Shown here one piece after another: positions 1 through 8,463 of a DNA stretch of 64,000 bases. The stretch covers positions 1,612,001 to 1,676,000 of the forward strand of contig NZ_CP158281.1 in assembly GCF_040256645.1 (NCBI RefSeq), written 5' to 3'. The first letter of the stretch is position 1. The number at the start of each line of letters is the position of its first letter. This DNA comes from Brevibacterium sp. CBA3109. GTDB taxonomy: Bacteria > Actinomycetota > Actinomycetes > Actinomycetales > Brevibacteriaceae. A program made the translations under genes and the position numbers. The notes beneath the pieces were generated by a model. The model ran no database searches. It saw only the letters and a program-made list of their open reading frames with translations, and was not told the origin of the DNA.

Positions 1-1197
1 CGACAGGTCGTTCTCCCGCTGTGGAACACCTGGCAGTTCTTCGCCACGTATTCCAACACCGCAGACGGTGCAGACGGAGAGAAGGCTGGGTACCAGGCCG
101 AAGCCCGCTACGATTCTAGCCAGGTGCTCGATCGGTATCTGCTGGCCAAGACCCATGACCTGATCGCAGAGTACGCAGATGCCATGGAGGGCCTCGATAT
201 CTGGGCGGCCTGCGAACTCGTGCGCAGCTACCTCGACATGCTCACCAATTGGTACGTGCGCCGTTCCCGTCGCCGCTTCTGGGACGGGACCGAGGCGACC
301 CACGAGTCGTTCGATGTGTTCTACACCTGTCTCGAAGCGTTCTGCCGAGTCGCCGCGCCGCTGCTGCCATTCACCGTCGAGGAGATCTACCGCGGACTCA
401 CCGGCGAGCGGTCGGTCCACCTAGCCGATTACCCCGATGCAAGTCTGTTCCCCGCCGATGATGAGCTCGTGTCTGCAATGGACCTGACTCGCGACATCTG
501 CTCAACCGCGTCCTCCGTGCGTAAGGCCAACAAGCTGCGGGTGCGCCTTCCCCTGGCCAAGCTCACCGTCGCCGATGACACTGACCTGGGCAGCGAGTTC
601 ACCGGCATCATCTCCGATGAGCTCAACGTCCGTGAGGTCGAAGTGCTCGACGTCGCCGAGGCGGAAGCTGCAGGCTTCTCTTTGTCTCAGAGCCTTGTGA
701 TCAATGCCCGCGCCGCAGGACCCAGGTTGGGCAAGCAGGTGCAGCAGGTGATCAAGGCTTCGAAGACCGGAGATTGGTCAGTCGCCGACGACGGCTCGGT
801 GACCAGCGGCGGAATCGACCTGGTCGATGGCGAGTACACCCTGGAGTCCGTGGCCGAATCCGGCACAGAGGGGATGGAGCTGGCCGCGCTCGATTCCGGT
901 TTCCTGGCGCTCGACACGCGTGTCACCCCGGAGCTCGAGGCCGAAGGCGTCGCTCGTGACACGGTCCGTGCCATCCAGGGAATCCGTAAACAGCTGGACT
1001 TGCACATCTCCGATCGGATCACGGTCGTCATCGAAGCGGAGACCGATTTGGCAACCGCGCTGAGAGCCCATCGGGAGCTCATTGCCGGCGAGACGCTGGC
1101 CACCTCAATCGACTTCGCTGAGGTTGACACTGACGGGCAGGTCTTCACCCCCGAAGAACTGCCGGCCGGAACACGATTCGCTGTGAGCCGAGCATGA
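1..1197 (+). CDS. ileS: Isoleucyl-tRNA synthetase, C-terminal part
   Basis: The reading frame is open from the first base, so the gene starts upstream of the window; 398 residues are visible. It charges tRNA-Ile with isoleucine in the cytoplasm. The visible part begins with the end of the catalytic core (LPLWNTWQFFATYSN) and continues into the anticodon-binding domain (SYLDMLTNWYVRRSRRRFW), followed by the C-terminal extension of the long, eukaryotic-like IleS type common in actinobacteria. The HIGH and KMSKS motifs would lie before the window. The stop overlaps the folC start by 4 bp (ATGA), suggesting translational coupling. Identification is secure from sequence and from the ileS-folC order seen in actinobacteria. 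Confidence 0.95.
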   Translation, partial: RQVVLPLWNTWQFFATYSNTADGADGEKAGYQAEARYDSSQVLDRYLLAKTHDLIAEYADAMEGLDIWAACELVRSYLDMLTNWYVRRSRRRFWDGTEATHESFDVFYTCLEAFCRVAAPLLPFTVEEIYRGLTGERSVHLADYPDASLFPADDELVSAMDLTRDICSTASSVRKANKLRVRLPLAKLTVADDTDLGSEFTGIISDELNVREVEVLDVAEAEAAGFSLSQSLVINARAAGPRLGKQVQQVIKASKTGDWSVADDGSVTSGGIDLVDGEYTLESVAESGTEGMELAALDSGFLALDTRVTPELEAEGVARDTVRAIQGIRKQLDLHISDRITVVIEAETDLATALRAHRELIAGETLATSIDFAEVDTDGQVFTPEELPAGTRFAVSRA

Positions 1198-2582
1198 GCA
1201 CGGACGAGCGCGAAGAGAATTCGCAGTCCCAGCTGGTCCGCGTCTACGCAGCACTGCTGGCGCGAGCGGGGGAGACCCAGGTCGAGGTCCGACTTGATGC
1301 CACCCGTCGTGCCTGTGAGCTTCTCGGTGACATACATCGGGCGGCACCAACGATCACGGTCACCGGAACGAACGGCAAAACCTCGACCGCGCGAATGATC
1401 GACTCGATCGTGAGCGCTCACGACCTGAGGGTCGGACGGTTCACGAGTCCGCATCTGCATTCGGTGACTGAGCGGATCTCGGTCGACGGTGATCCAGTGC
1501 CGGCTGAGACCTTTGTCCGAGTTCATGACGAGATCTCACCGGTGCTCGACCTCGTCGACGCAGAACTCGTCACTGCGGGGCGAGGGAGGCTGACATTCTT
1601 CGAGGCGCTGACCATCCTGGCTTTCGCCGTGTTCGCAGACGCACCCGTCGATGTTGTCGTGACCGAAGTGGGAATGGGCGGTGAATGGGATTCGACGAAC
1701 GTTGCCGATGCAGAGGTATGTGTCTTCACGAAGATCGGCCTCGATCATCAGGTGTTCCTCGGCGACACGCTCACCGAGATCGCCACCACCAAGGCTGGAA
1801 TCCTCAACCGCAGTATCGATCCTTCTCCGGCGCCGAACCCGGTTGCTGTCATCGGTGCACAGACCGAAGAGGCGCAGAGTGCTTTGGACGCTGAGGTGGA
1901 GCGTCGGCACGTTGTCGCATTGACCGAGGAACGCAGCTTCCGACTTCTCGACCGCACACGGGCGGTCGACGGACAGCTCATCACCGTGCAGGGAATCCGG
2001 GATGTCTACACGGACATCTTCTTGCCGCTGCACGGCATCCATCAGGCACACAATGCGGCTCTGGCGCTGATCGCGGCGGAGGCGTTCCTCAGTGATGAGG
2101 ACAAGCCGCTGGTACTGGACACAGTGGCCGAAGGCCTGTCCCATGTGACGTCTCCTGGCCGCGCCGAGCTTGTCCGGACAGGTCCGGCAGTGGTCGTCGA
2201 CGGGGCGCATAACCCCGACGCCGCCCACGTGCTGGCAGAGACCATCACCGAGGCATTCGACTTCGACTACACCGTGATGGTTCTGGCGATGTTCGCCGAT
2301 AAGGATGTCCTCGGCGTGCTCGAGGAGCTTCACCGCAGCGCCGATGTGTTCGTCGTCAGTGAGGCACTGAACTCCCGTGCATTGGATGCCCACGAACTGG
2401 CCGAGGCTGTCCGCGAATGGGTGGATGAGGACTCTGTGATCGAGACACCGGATCTCAACGCGGCTCTGATGAAGGCCATCGACCTGGCGAACAATTCCGG
2501 GGCGACGAGCCCAGGGATCGTAGTCACCGGGTCTCTCCACACCGTGGCAGAAGCCCGTCTGCTGCTCGGTAAGGAGGAATGA
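1194..2582 (+). CDS. folC: Bifunctional folylpolyglutamate synthase/dihydrofolate synthase
   Basis: A 462-residue Mur-ligase-family enzyme that adds glutamate to dihydropteroate and to folates in the cytoplasm. The ATP-binding P-loop TVTGTNGKTSTARM lies near residue 55. The sequence around residue 160 (VGMGGEWDSTNV) and the later DGAHNPDAAHV motif (C-terminal ligase domain) are diagnostic. The length is normal. The start is the ATG that overlaps the ileS stop, and the stop is followed 4 bp later by the DUF4233 gene, so ileS, folC and the next gene read as one transcription unit. Confidence 0.95.
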   Translation: MSTDEREENSQSQLVRVYAALLARAGETQVEVRLDATRRACELLGDIHRAAPTITVTGTNGKTSTARMIDSIVSAHDLRVGRFTSPHLHSVTERISVDGDPVPAETFVRVHDEISPVLDLVDAELVTAGRGRLTFFEALTILAFAVFADAPVDVVVTEVGMGGEWDSTNVADAEVCVFTKIGLDHQVFLGDTLTEIATTKAGILNRSIDPSPAPNPVAVIGAQTEEAQSALDAEVERRHVVALTEERSFRLLDRTRAVDGQLITVQGIRDVYTDIFLPLHGIHQAHNAALALIAAEAFLSDEDKPLVLDTVAEGLSHVTSPGRAELVRTGPAVVVDGAHNPDAAHVLAETITEAFDFDYTVMVLAMFADKDVLGVLEELHRSADVFVVSEALNSRALDAHELAEAVREWVDEDSVIETPDLNAALMKAIDLANNSGATSPGIVVTGSLHTVAEARLLLGKEE

Positions 2583-2586
2583 GCTG

Positions 2587-2952
2587 ATGAAATCGAAGTT
2601 TCCCGTCCTGTGCGGCTCGATCCTCATCTGTGAACTCTTCATCGTCTACTTCGCAGTGCTCACCGCCTACGGTTTGGCCGTCAAGACGGCTGGATCCCTG
2701 ACCCTGGGACAGCTGCTCCTCGGCGCATCCGTGATTGCAGTTCTGGCAATCGCGTCGGTCCTGCTGCTGCCACGGCGGATCGGCCAGAAGCGACCAGGGG
2801 TGGCACTGGGCTGGGTCGTGCAGATCCTCCTGCTTGCCTCGGGCTTCCTCATCACCTCGATGTTCTTCGTCGCAGCGATCTTCATCATCATGTGGGCGGT
2901 GTCGGTGTACTGGTCGGCAAGGATCGACAGGGAAGTGGCGCAGCGGGCCTGA
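2587..2952 (+). CDS. DUF4233 family membrane protein
   Basis: A 121-residue protein with about four hydrophobic segments, for example LFIVYFAVLTAYGLAV, LLGASVIAVLAIASVLLLP and IFIIMWAVSVYW. Small membrane proteins of this family sit between folC and ndk in many actinobacteria, and this position plus the topology is the basis of the call. No catalytic motif is visible and the function is unknown. A strong ribosome-binding site (GGAGG, inside the folC end) precedes the ATG. Probably co-transcribed with folC. Confidence 0.8.
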   Translation: MKSKFPVLCGSILICELFIVYFAVLTAYGLAVKTAGSLTLGQLLLGASVIAVLAIASVLLLPRRIGQKRPGVALGWVVQILLLASGFLITSMFFVAAIFIIMWAVSVYWSARIDREVAQRA

Positions 2953-2965
2953 ACCGCCTCGGCGA

Positions 2966-2997
2966 TTGACATCAATGAACTCAACGGCGGCTAAACT
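2966..2997 (+). promoter_or_regulatory. Probable sigma-70-type promoter for ndk
   Basis: TTGACA (2966-2971) and TAAACT (2992-2997) lie upstream of ndk with a 20-bp spacer, longer than the ideal 17. Both boxes are good matches and lie in the only gap before ndk. Inferred from sequence only. Confidence 0.5.
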
Positions 2998-3034
2998 ATG
3001 ACCGCCGATCATCGCATAAACGAAAAGGACTGGA

Positions 3035-3448
3035 ATGGAACGCACTCTCATCCTCATCAAGCCCGACGGTGTCGAACGAGGACTCGTGGGACAGATCCTC
3101 GCTCGGATCGAAGCCAAGGGATATGCCATCGACGCACTGTCGCTGCGAACCGCGACGGCGGAGGAACTCTCCGCGCACTACGCGGAGCATGAAGGCAAAC
3201 CCTTCTATCAGCCGCTCGTCGACTTCATGTCCGAGGGACCGATCGTTTCAATCATCGCCTCCGGTCAGGGCGTGATCCCCGGATTCCGTTCGTTGGCAGG
3301 TGCGACCGACCCCACGGCGGCGGCACCGGGCACAATTCGCGGCGATCTTGGCCGCGATTGGGGCGAGAAGGTTCAGAAGAACCTCGTGCACGGATCCGAT
3401 TCCGTCGAATCGGCTGAACGTGAGATCGGAATCTGGTTCCCCGCCTGA
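3035..3448 (+). CDS. ndk: Nucleoside diphosphate kinase
   Basis: A 137-residue cytoplasmic enzyme that moves the gamma phosphate from ATP to other NDPs through a phosphohistidine. The N terminus ERTLILIKPDGVERG is the family signature, and the active-site histidine is in NLVHGSDSVESA near the C terminus. The length is typical. The ATG follows AAAAGGA. It has its own probable promoter just upstream and a strong terminator just downstream, so it may be expressed separately from folC. Confidence 0.97.
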   Translation: MERTLILIKPDGVERGLVGQILARIEAKGYAIDALSLRTATAEELSAHYAEHEGKPFYQPLVDFMSEGPIVSIIASGQGVIPGFRSLAGATDPTAAAPGTIRGDLGRDWGEKVQKNLVHGSDSVESAEREIGIWFPA

Positions 3449-3464
3449 AAAGTCTCGGTGCACA

Positions 3465-3523
3465 GACGCGGGTGCCCTGCAGCATTTCTTCCTCAGAAGA
3501 GTCTGCTGCAGGGCGCCCGCGTC
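3465..3523 (+). terminator. Rho-independent-type hairpin after ndk
   Basis: A 20-bp stem with one T-G wobble: left arm 3465-3484 (starting GACGCGGGTGCCC), right arm 3504-3523, loop of 19 bases. It is followed by a short T-rich stretch (TTCT). It lies between ndk and the convergent VKOR gene and could serve both. Confidence 0.85.
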
Positions 3524-3639
3524 TTCTCATCTCAGTCGTCAGTCTTTCAAGGCTGCGGACACACAGACCCGCACAATCGGCCCTTCCCCGCACTCAACGG
3601 GTCACCGGTCCAGGAAGGCGGCGGCCGAGCCGCTGCCAC

Positions 3640-4290
3640 TCAGATCAGGGTCGAGAAGAAGTTCCAGAACTGGACGACGATGCAGGCTGCGATGACGAGC
3701 ATCCATAGAACGAAGATCGCCACGTTCTCCTTGGACAGGACCCTGGCGATCGGATTCTTCGCGATCGTGACGCCGAAATTGCCGGCAAGTGCATTATGGG
3801 CCGTGACAGCGACGAACATCGGGATCGTCACCGTCCACACCACCATGCACCAGGGGCAGCCGACGCCAATCTCGTAGATCGAGACGTAGAACAGGAACAT
3901 GACAAGAACGGTGCCGAGGGCGAGGCCGATGTTGAGCCCGACCATGACCCACCGCGGGATCTTCGCCCCGGCGAGGAGCAACACGCCGAGAAGCAGCGGG
4001 AAAATGAAAGCGCCGATTCCCAGGAGTTGATTGGGAAATCCGAAGAGTTGACTCTCCGCATACTCCATCACAGATCCGCAGGAGAAGAACGGGTTGAGGT
4101 CGCAGGAGAGAACCGCGTTCGGGTCCTCCAACTTTTCGTACTTCTCGACGGCGAGAGCGAAGGACGCCAAGAAACCGACGACGGATGCGACGATGAGGAA
4201 GATGCCGAAACTCGTCGGCCGCAGCACCCAGGATCGGGTCTGCGGCAACACGGTGATGTCGTCGTCAGGAAGGGTCTCTGTGGTATTCAC
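3640..4290 (-). CDS. Vitamin K epoxide reductase (VKOR) family protein
   Basis: A 216-residue membrane protein, probably the partner that reoxidises periplasmic DsbA-like thiol oxidases with menaquinone as electron acceptor. The two family cysteine pairs are visible: VLSCDLNPFFSCGSVM in the first external loop and the CPWC redox motif (GVGCPWCMVVW) in the later helix. About five hydrophobic segments are present. It starts at the ATG at 4290 (MNTTETLPDD). It is transcribed away from rne and converges on ndk. No DsbA-like gene is visible next to it, so the partner is elsewhere. Confidence 0.9.
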   Translation of the reverse strand: MNTTETLPDDDITVLPQTRSWVLRPTSFGIFLIVASVVGFLASFALAVEKYEKLEDPNAVLSCDLNPFFSCGSVMEYAESQLFGFPNQLLGIGAFIFPLLLGVLLLAGAKIPRWVMVGLNIGLALGTVLVMFLFYVSIYEIGVGCPWCMVVWTVTIPMFVAVTAHNALAGNFGVTIAKNPIARVLSKENVAIFVLWMLVIAACIVVQFWNFFSTLI

Positions 4291-4410
4291 ACTCCAAGAA
4301 TGCCTCCCCGGACACTGCGCAGCAAACGGGGGCAGCTGTGAATCGCCACAATTCTAAAGTGACGGACAGCGCAGACGGTTGAGATCGGCAGAAGCACTCC
4401 GAATGATCTG

Positions 4411-4419
4411 TGACATAAT
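4411..4419 (+). promoter_or_regulatory. Extended -10 promoter element for rne
   Basis: TGACATAAT matches an extended -10 (TG-n-CATAAT) about 220 bp before the chosen rne start. No good -35 lies 17 bp upstream, which is acceptable for extended -10 promoters. Inference from sequence. Confidence 0.45.
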
Positions 4420-4425
4420 GATGAG

Positions 4426-4636
4426 ACGGATACTTGTTCTCACACCGAGCAAGAGAAGTGCCTCCACCGAGTCGAGGGTACGACCTCGCAGGTCGACACC
4501 AAGAAGAGGCAGCACCGAAGGCCTACGCGCTGAGCGCGAGCTGGAGGTGCCATCCACAAGTTTCGGTCCGACTTGGACCATGCAAGGATCCGAAGATCCG
4601 TGGGGTGTGGACGGAGTCTTCGGTCTGGGAGAAATG
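4426..4636 (+). other. Structured 5' leader of rne
   Basis: About 210 bp between the probable promoter and the rne start. Small hairpins are visible at 4473-4488 (CGAGG/CCTCG), 4565-4579 (GGTCC/GGACC) and 4586-4599 (GGATC-CGAA-GATCC). The leader is open in the rne frame, so a longer protein is formally possible from a TTG at 4379, but that would overlap the promoter. In E. coli the rne leader mediates autoregulation; a similar role here is inference. Confidence 0.45.
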
Positions 4637-7600
4637 ATGAATGACGCGTCGAACGACGGCAACGAGACAACAGAGGGCATCCTCGCGGACCTCGCCAATC
4701 TGCAGCAGTCGGTGAACACTTCCGACTCCTCTCATGAGGATGTCGACGAGAGCATCAGAGCGAAGCTCGACAACATCGCCGAGGCTGCGGAGTCTCTGCG
4801 CATTACCGAGTCGAGCGATGATGACTCGGACGAGGACCTTCCCGAGCAGAGCCCGAGCGCTCCGAAGAAGGCACGTGATGCCGTGGCCAACAGAGGACTC
4901 GTATTCGAGCAGTTCGTCCGTGAGTCCGCCGAGGATTCGCAGAGCGCGACGAGCACTGTCCGGGGGAGCGAGGCGAACGATCCTTCTCACACCGATGAGA
5001 CTGACGTCGACGACAACGAATCCGCAGACACTTCTGCGGTTGAGGACTCGTCAGCCCCGGCCCCTGCATTCGATCCCCGCAATCCGTTCGCCGCACCGAG
5101 CGTTGAGCCCGCCCCTGCCCCGGCCCCGCGCAACTCGTCCGCCGTGCCACACGATGGTGGACTGATCTTTCAGGTGCCCAAGGCTGAACTGGCTCAACCC
5201 GTGCGAGCCGAGAACGACACCGACGATTCTGCTGACACCGACGAAGACGACCACGACTCGGATGACACCGAATCAACAGACGACGGCCGGAACCGCGCGA
5301 AGAGCGAGGACTCCGACGACAATGACTCGAACGATTCCGGTGGCCGTCGTCGTCGCCGCGGTGGCCGTGGCCGCCGCTCCCGCGGACGCGAGGACAACGG
5401 CAGCGATTCCGACAACGAGGATTCGGCATCGTCAGCGGACGATTCTGCTGACGATGCGTCCGACAACCACTCGCATAAGCGTGAGTCCGGCTCCGGCAAT
5501 CGTTCGGAGAAGAAGACTCAGCAGGCAGACTCGAACAAGTCCGCAGAGGCCAAATCCTCTGCTGACAAGACCTCCGGCCAGCAGTCGGAGAAGTCCAATG
5601 ACTCCGATGATGACGATGGCGATGATGATGACGACAACGGTTCGCGTCGCCGTCGTCGCCGTCGTTCACGGACGCGCAGCACCGACAACGATGAGGTGAC
5701 GTCGCTGAAGGGCTCGACTCGCCTCGAAGCCAAGCGCCAGCGCCGTAAGGAGGGCCGTGAGGCCGGCCGCCGTCGCCCCGTCATCACCGAGGCTGAATTC
5801 CTCGCCCGCCGAGAATCGGTCGACCGGACGATGCTGGTGCGTGAAAGCGGTGAGCAGACACAGCTGGTCGTCGTGGAAGACGGGGTCACAGTCGAGCACT
5901 ACCTCAAGGAGAACCGCCAGCAGTCCTCCCTCATCGGCAATGTCTACCTGGGCAAGGTCCAGAACGTGCTGCCAAGCATGGAGGCCGCATTCATCGACAT
6001 CGGCAAGGGCCGCAATGCCGTGCTCTACGCCGGCGAGGTCAACTGGGACGCGCTCGGCATGGATGGGAAAGCACGCCGCATCGAGGTTGCACTCAGCCCC
6101 GGCGACGCGGTTCTCGTCCAGGTCACCAAGGACCCGGTCGGTCACAAGGGTGCCCGTCTGACGAGTCAGATCTCCCTGCCCGGGCGTTTCCTCGTCTACG
6201 TGCCCGGCAACTCGATGACGGGCATCTCGCGGAAGCTGCCCGACGTCGAGCGCAATCGCCTGAAGAAGCTGCTCAAGGAGCTCGTAGGCGACTCGAACGG
6301 AGTCATCGTGCGCACCGCAGCCGAAGGCGCTACTGACAAAGAGCTCGGCAGAGACGTCGAACGGCTGGCGAAACGGTGGGAGACCATCGAGAAGAAGTCG
6401 AAGTCGACGAAGGTGCTCGCCCCTCAGCTCCTCTACAGCGAGCCGGATATGATCGTGCGGATCATCCGCGATGTCTTCAATGAGGACTTCTCCTCTCTCG
6501 TCATCGACGGCGACGGCGCCTGGAACACGATTCACGAATATGTCGAGGCCGTGGCGCCGGACCTGCTCGGTCGCGTCCACCGCTACAGCGAGGACGAAGA
6601 CATCTTCGACCACTACCGGGTCGAAGAGCAGGTGCAGAAGGCGCTGCAGCGCACCGTGAACCTGCCATCGGGCGGTTCGCTGGTCATCGACCGGACCGAG
6701 GCCATGACGGTCATCGACGTCAACACCGGCAAGTTCACCGGTTCGGGTGGGAACCTGGAAGAGACCGTGACCCGCAACAACCTGGAAGCGGCCGAAGAAG
6801 TCATCCGCCAGGTGCGCCTGCGGGACATCGGCGGCATCATCGTCGTCGACTTCATCGACATGGTCCTCGAATCGAATCGGGACCTTGTCGTGCGCCGTCT
6901 CGTCGAGTGCCTGGGCCGTGACAGGACCAAGCATCAGGTCGCTGAGGTGACTTCTCTGGGGCTCGTGCAGATGACGCGTAAGCGCATCGGCACCGGACTC
7001 GCGGAGTCCCTGGTCAGCGCCGGGGCCGATCTTTCCGGTCGGGGTCTGCTGCTGCCTGGCTCAGACGAGGACGGCTCGAAGGCCCATCACGGCAATCGGT
7101 CCGCACAGAGCGACAACTCGAACAGCAAACGTGATCGCAAGCGTCGCGGTGACAACAAATCGTCGTCGAAGTCCAATGACTCCGATGGCCACTCCGACGC
7201 CGCGACCAACGACGTTTCGCGTTCGGCCGTTAACGCCATTGCCAAGGCCACGCTGAAGAAGGACGAGACGGAGTCGAAGGACGCCGAGTCGTCGACGAAC
7301 ACCGACACCTCCAAGGAATCGCAGAGCAACGAGTCTGCCGAGTCGAACGGCAGCGGCAAGTCCAGCCGATCCCGCAACCGCAACAGCAGGAAACGGTCCA
7401 ACGCAAAGGCCGTGGAAACGTCGGAGTCAACGCAGGACGAGTCAAAGCAGGACAAGTCGAAGCAAGACAAGTCGAAGCAGGACGAGTCGTCACAGGACAA
7501 GCCTGCGCAGGCGAAAAAGCCTGCCCGGGCGAAAAAGCCTGAGGTACCTGCTGCCGAGCTCCCACTGATGATCGGAGCCGAGACGGCGACCAAGGTGGCT

Positions 7601-7717
7601 GCAGCCGAACCGGTCAAATCAGCCCCGCGACAGAAGCCTGCTGCCAAGGCCCGGCCCACGAGCGAGTCGGCGCAGCAGTCGTTGCCGACCTCGTTCGTGA
7701 TCATCGGCGAAGACTGA
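4637..7717 (+). CDS. rne: RNase E/G family endoribonuclease
   Basis: A single-strand endoribonuclease of about 1026 residues acting in rRNA, tRNA and mRNA processing. The start is the ATG at 4637, 5 bp after GGGAG (an adjacent ATG at 4634 is possible). Residues 1-380 are acidic, Ser/Asp-rich disordered sequence with Arg-rich tracts such as GGRRRRRGGRGRRSRGRE. The catalytic core follows: the S1 domain begins near residue 433 (GNVYLGKVQNVLPSM), and the Mg-binding aspartates are Asp694 (IDVNTG) and Asp738 (VVDFIDM), 44 apart as against 43 in E. coli. The C-terminal 220 residues are again low-complexity, with repeats of KQDKS type. Where most RNase E proteins have the CPxC Zn-link, this one reads SAGADLSGRG (794-803) without cysteine. 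Confidence 0.95.
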   Translation: MNDASNDGNETTEGILADLANLQQSVNTSDSSHEDVDESIRAKLDNIAEAAESLRITESSDDDSDEDLPEQSPSAPKKARDAVANRGLVFEQFVRESAEDSQSATSTVRGSEANDPSHTDETDVDDNESADTSAVEDSSAPAPAFDPRNPFAAPSVEPAPAPAPRNSSAVPHDGGLIFQVPKAELAQPVRAENDTDDSADTDEDDHDSDDTESTDDGRNRAKSEDSDDNDSNDSGGRRRRRGGRGRRSRGREDNGSDSDNEDSASSADDSADDASDNHSHKRESGSGNRSEKKTQQADSNKSAEAKSSADKTSGQQSEKSNDSDDDDGDDDDDNGSRRRRRRRSRTRSTDNDEVTSLKGSTRLEAKRQRRKEGREAGRRRPVITEAEFLARRESVDRTMLVRESGEQTQLVVVEDGVTVEHYLKENRQQSSLIGNVYLGKVQNVLPSMEAAFIDIGKGRNAVLYAGEVNWDALGMDGKARRIEVALSPGDAVLVQVTKDPVGHKGARLTSQISLPGRFLVYVPGNSMTGISRKLPDVERNRLKKLLKELVGDSNGVIVRTAAEGATDKELGRDVERLAKRWETIEKKSKSTKVLAPQLLYSEPDMIVRIIRDVFNEDFSSLVIDGDGAWNTIHEYVEAVAPDLLGRVHRYSEDEDIFDHYRVEEQVQKALQRTVNLPSGGSLVIDRTEAMTVIDVNTGKFTGSGGNLEETVTRNNLEAAEEVIRQVRLRDIGGIIVVDFIDMVLESNRDLVVRRLVECLGRDRTKHQVAEVTSLGLVQMTRKRIGTGLAESLVSAGADLSGRGLLLPGSDEDGSKAHHGNRSAQSDNSNSKRDRKRRGDNKSSSKSNDSDGHSDAATNDVSRSAVNAIAKATLKKDETESKDAESSTNTDTSKESQSNESAESNGSGKSSRSRNRNSRKRSNAKAVETSESTQDESKQDKSKQDKSKQDESSQDKPAQAKKPARAKKPEVPAAELPLMIGAETATKVAAAEPVKSAPRQKPAAKARPTSESAQQSLPTSFVIIGED

Positions 7718-7761
7718 GCACCATGGCCACTGTCGTCTGAGTGACGAGAGTATGAAGCAGA

Positions 7762-7806
7762 GAGGCGCCCCACTACCGATCATGAGGATCGGTGGTGGGG
7801 CGCCTC
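7762..7806 (+). terminator. Strong terminator hairpin after rne
   Basis: A 20-bp stem with one T-G wobble (left arm 7762-7781, right arm 7787-7806) and a 5-base loop ATGAG. A T-rich stretch (CTTTCATTCTT) follows after a few bases. Confidence 0.85.
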
Positions 7807-7864
7807 AGCACTTTCATTCTTGATCACTCGTCGTGCTGATGGTCGGTTGCGCTGCCTGACCATC

Positions 7865-8272
7865 TCAGAGGACGATCATCCGGTTCGCTACGGGATCGCT
7901 GCGCTGGAAATGCCCGAGGTTGACGATCCCGCGTCCCTCGACCTGCTCGATGGCGCTTTCGACCACGTCGAGAACGCCTGCAACGACGAACGGCCACGCT
8001 GCAACGACCGCCGTGACCTCAGCGGAGAGTTTCGACGTGATCTCATCGGTATTGCCGGGCAAGGGCATACGATTCGGATCTGAGTGGCCGTAGGCATAGG
8101 AGTTCACGATCTGGCGCACAGCGGTCTCGGACTGGAAGGCGACGAACTCGTCGAAGACATCGACGTCGAACAGTGCCCGAGCGGTGTTTTGGACCAGCCA
8201 GACGGCCGCGGACGCCACCGGGACGATTGGATTGCCATCGAGGTCGTTGACCTTGGTGAAGTATCCGGACAC
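7865..8272 (-). pseudogene. Decayed SPFH/band-7 family gene remnant
   Basis: The 135-codon open stretch on the minus strand begins inside a family motif (YFTKVNDLDGNPI), continues with AVWLVQNTARALFDVD and VAFQSETAVRQIVNSYAYG, all typical of SPFH-domain membrane proteins. It then passes directly to a segment like the C-terminal part of the family (VLDVVESAIEQVEGRGIV). The N-terminal third with the membrane anchor is missing, and the usual stretch between the SPFH core and the C-terminal helix (LAYAPEIA-like, about 30-40 residues) is absent. Upstream sequence continues only in other frames. I read this as a gene with N-terminal loss and an internal deletion. It could instead be a short expressed protein, but no ribosome-binding site supports that. 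Confidence 0.7.
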
Positions 8273-8463
8273 GCCACAGGCCGAGCTTGTCTGTCCACCA
8301 AGACGGGGGTGTTGCGGCCGTTCCTGCGGTTCAGGACGCGAAATGAGACTCAGATCTCAAAAGCAAGTGGATGATGTGACGTAGATAACAGTTGGATAAC
8401 TGTATTCGGGTAGTGCTTCATAGTGCTTGCCACATGGGTGGGGGTACGGCAAGTTATTGCACT

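Noticed and set aside
4379..4636. N-terminal extension of RNase E from a TTG at 4379
   Set aside because: The extension runs over the probable promoter and hairpin leader, lacks a ribosome-binding site, and a well-placed GGGAG precedes ATG 4637.
5666..6934. Long minus-strand open frame opposite rne (422 codons)
   Set aside because: It lies wholly opposite the conserved RNase E core, has no family features and reflects GC-rich codon bias in the antisense frame.
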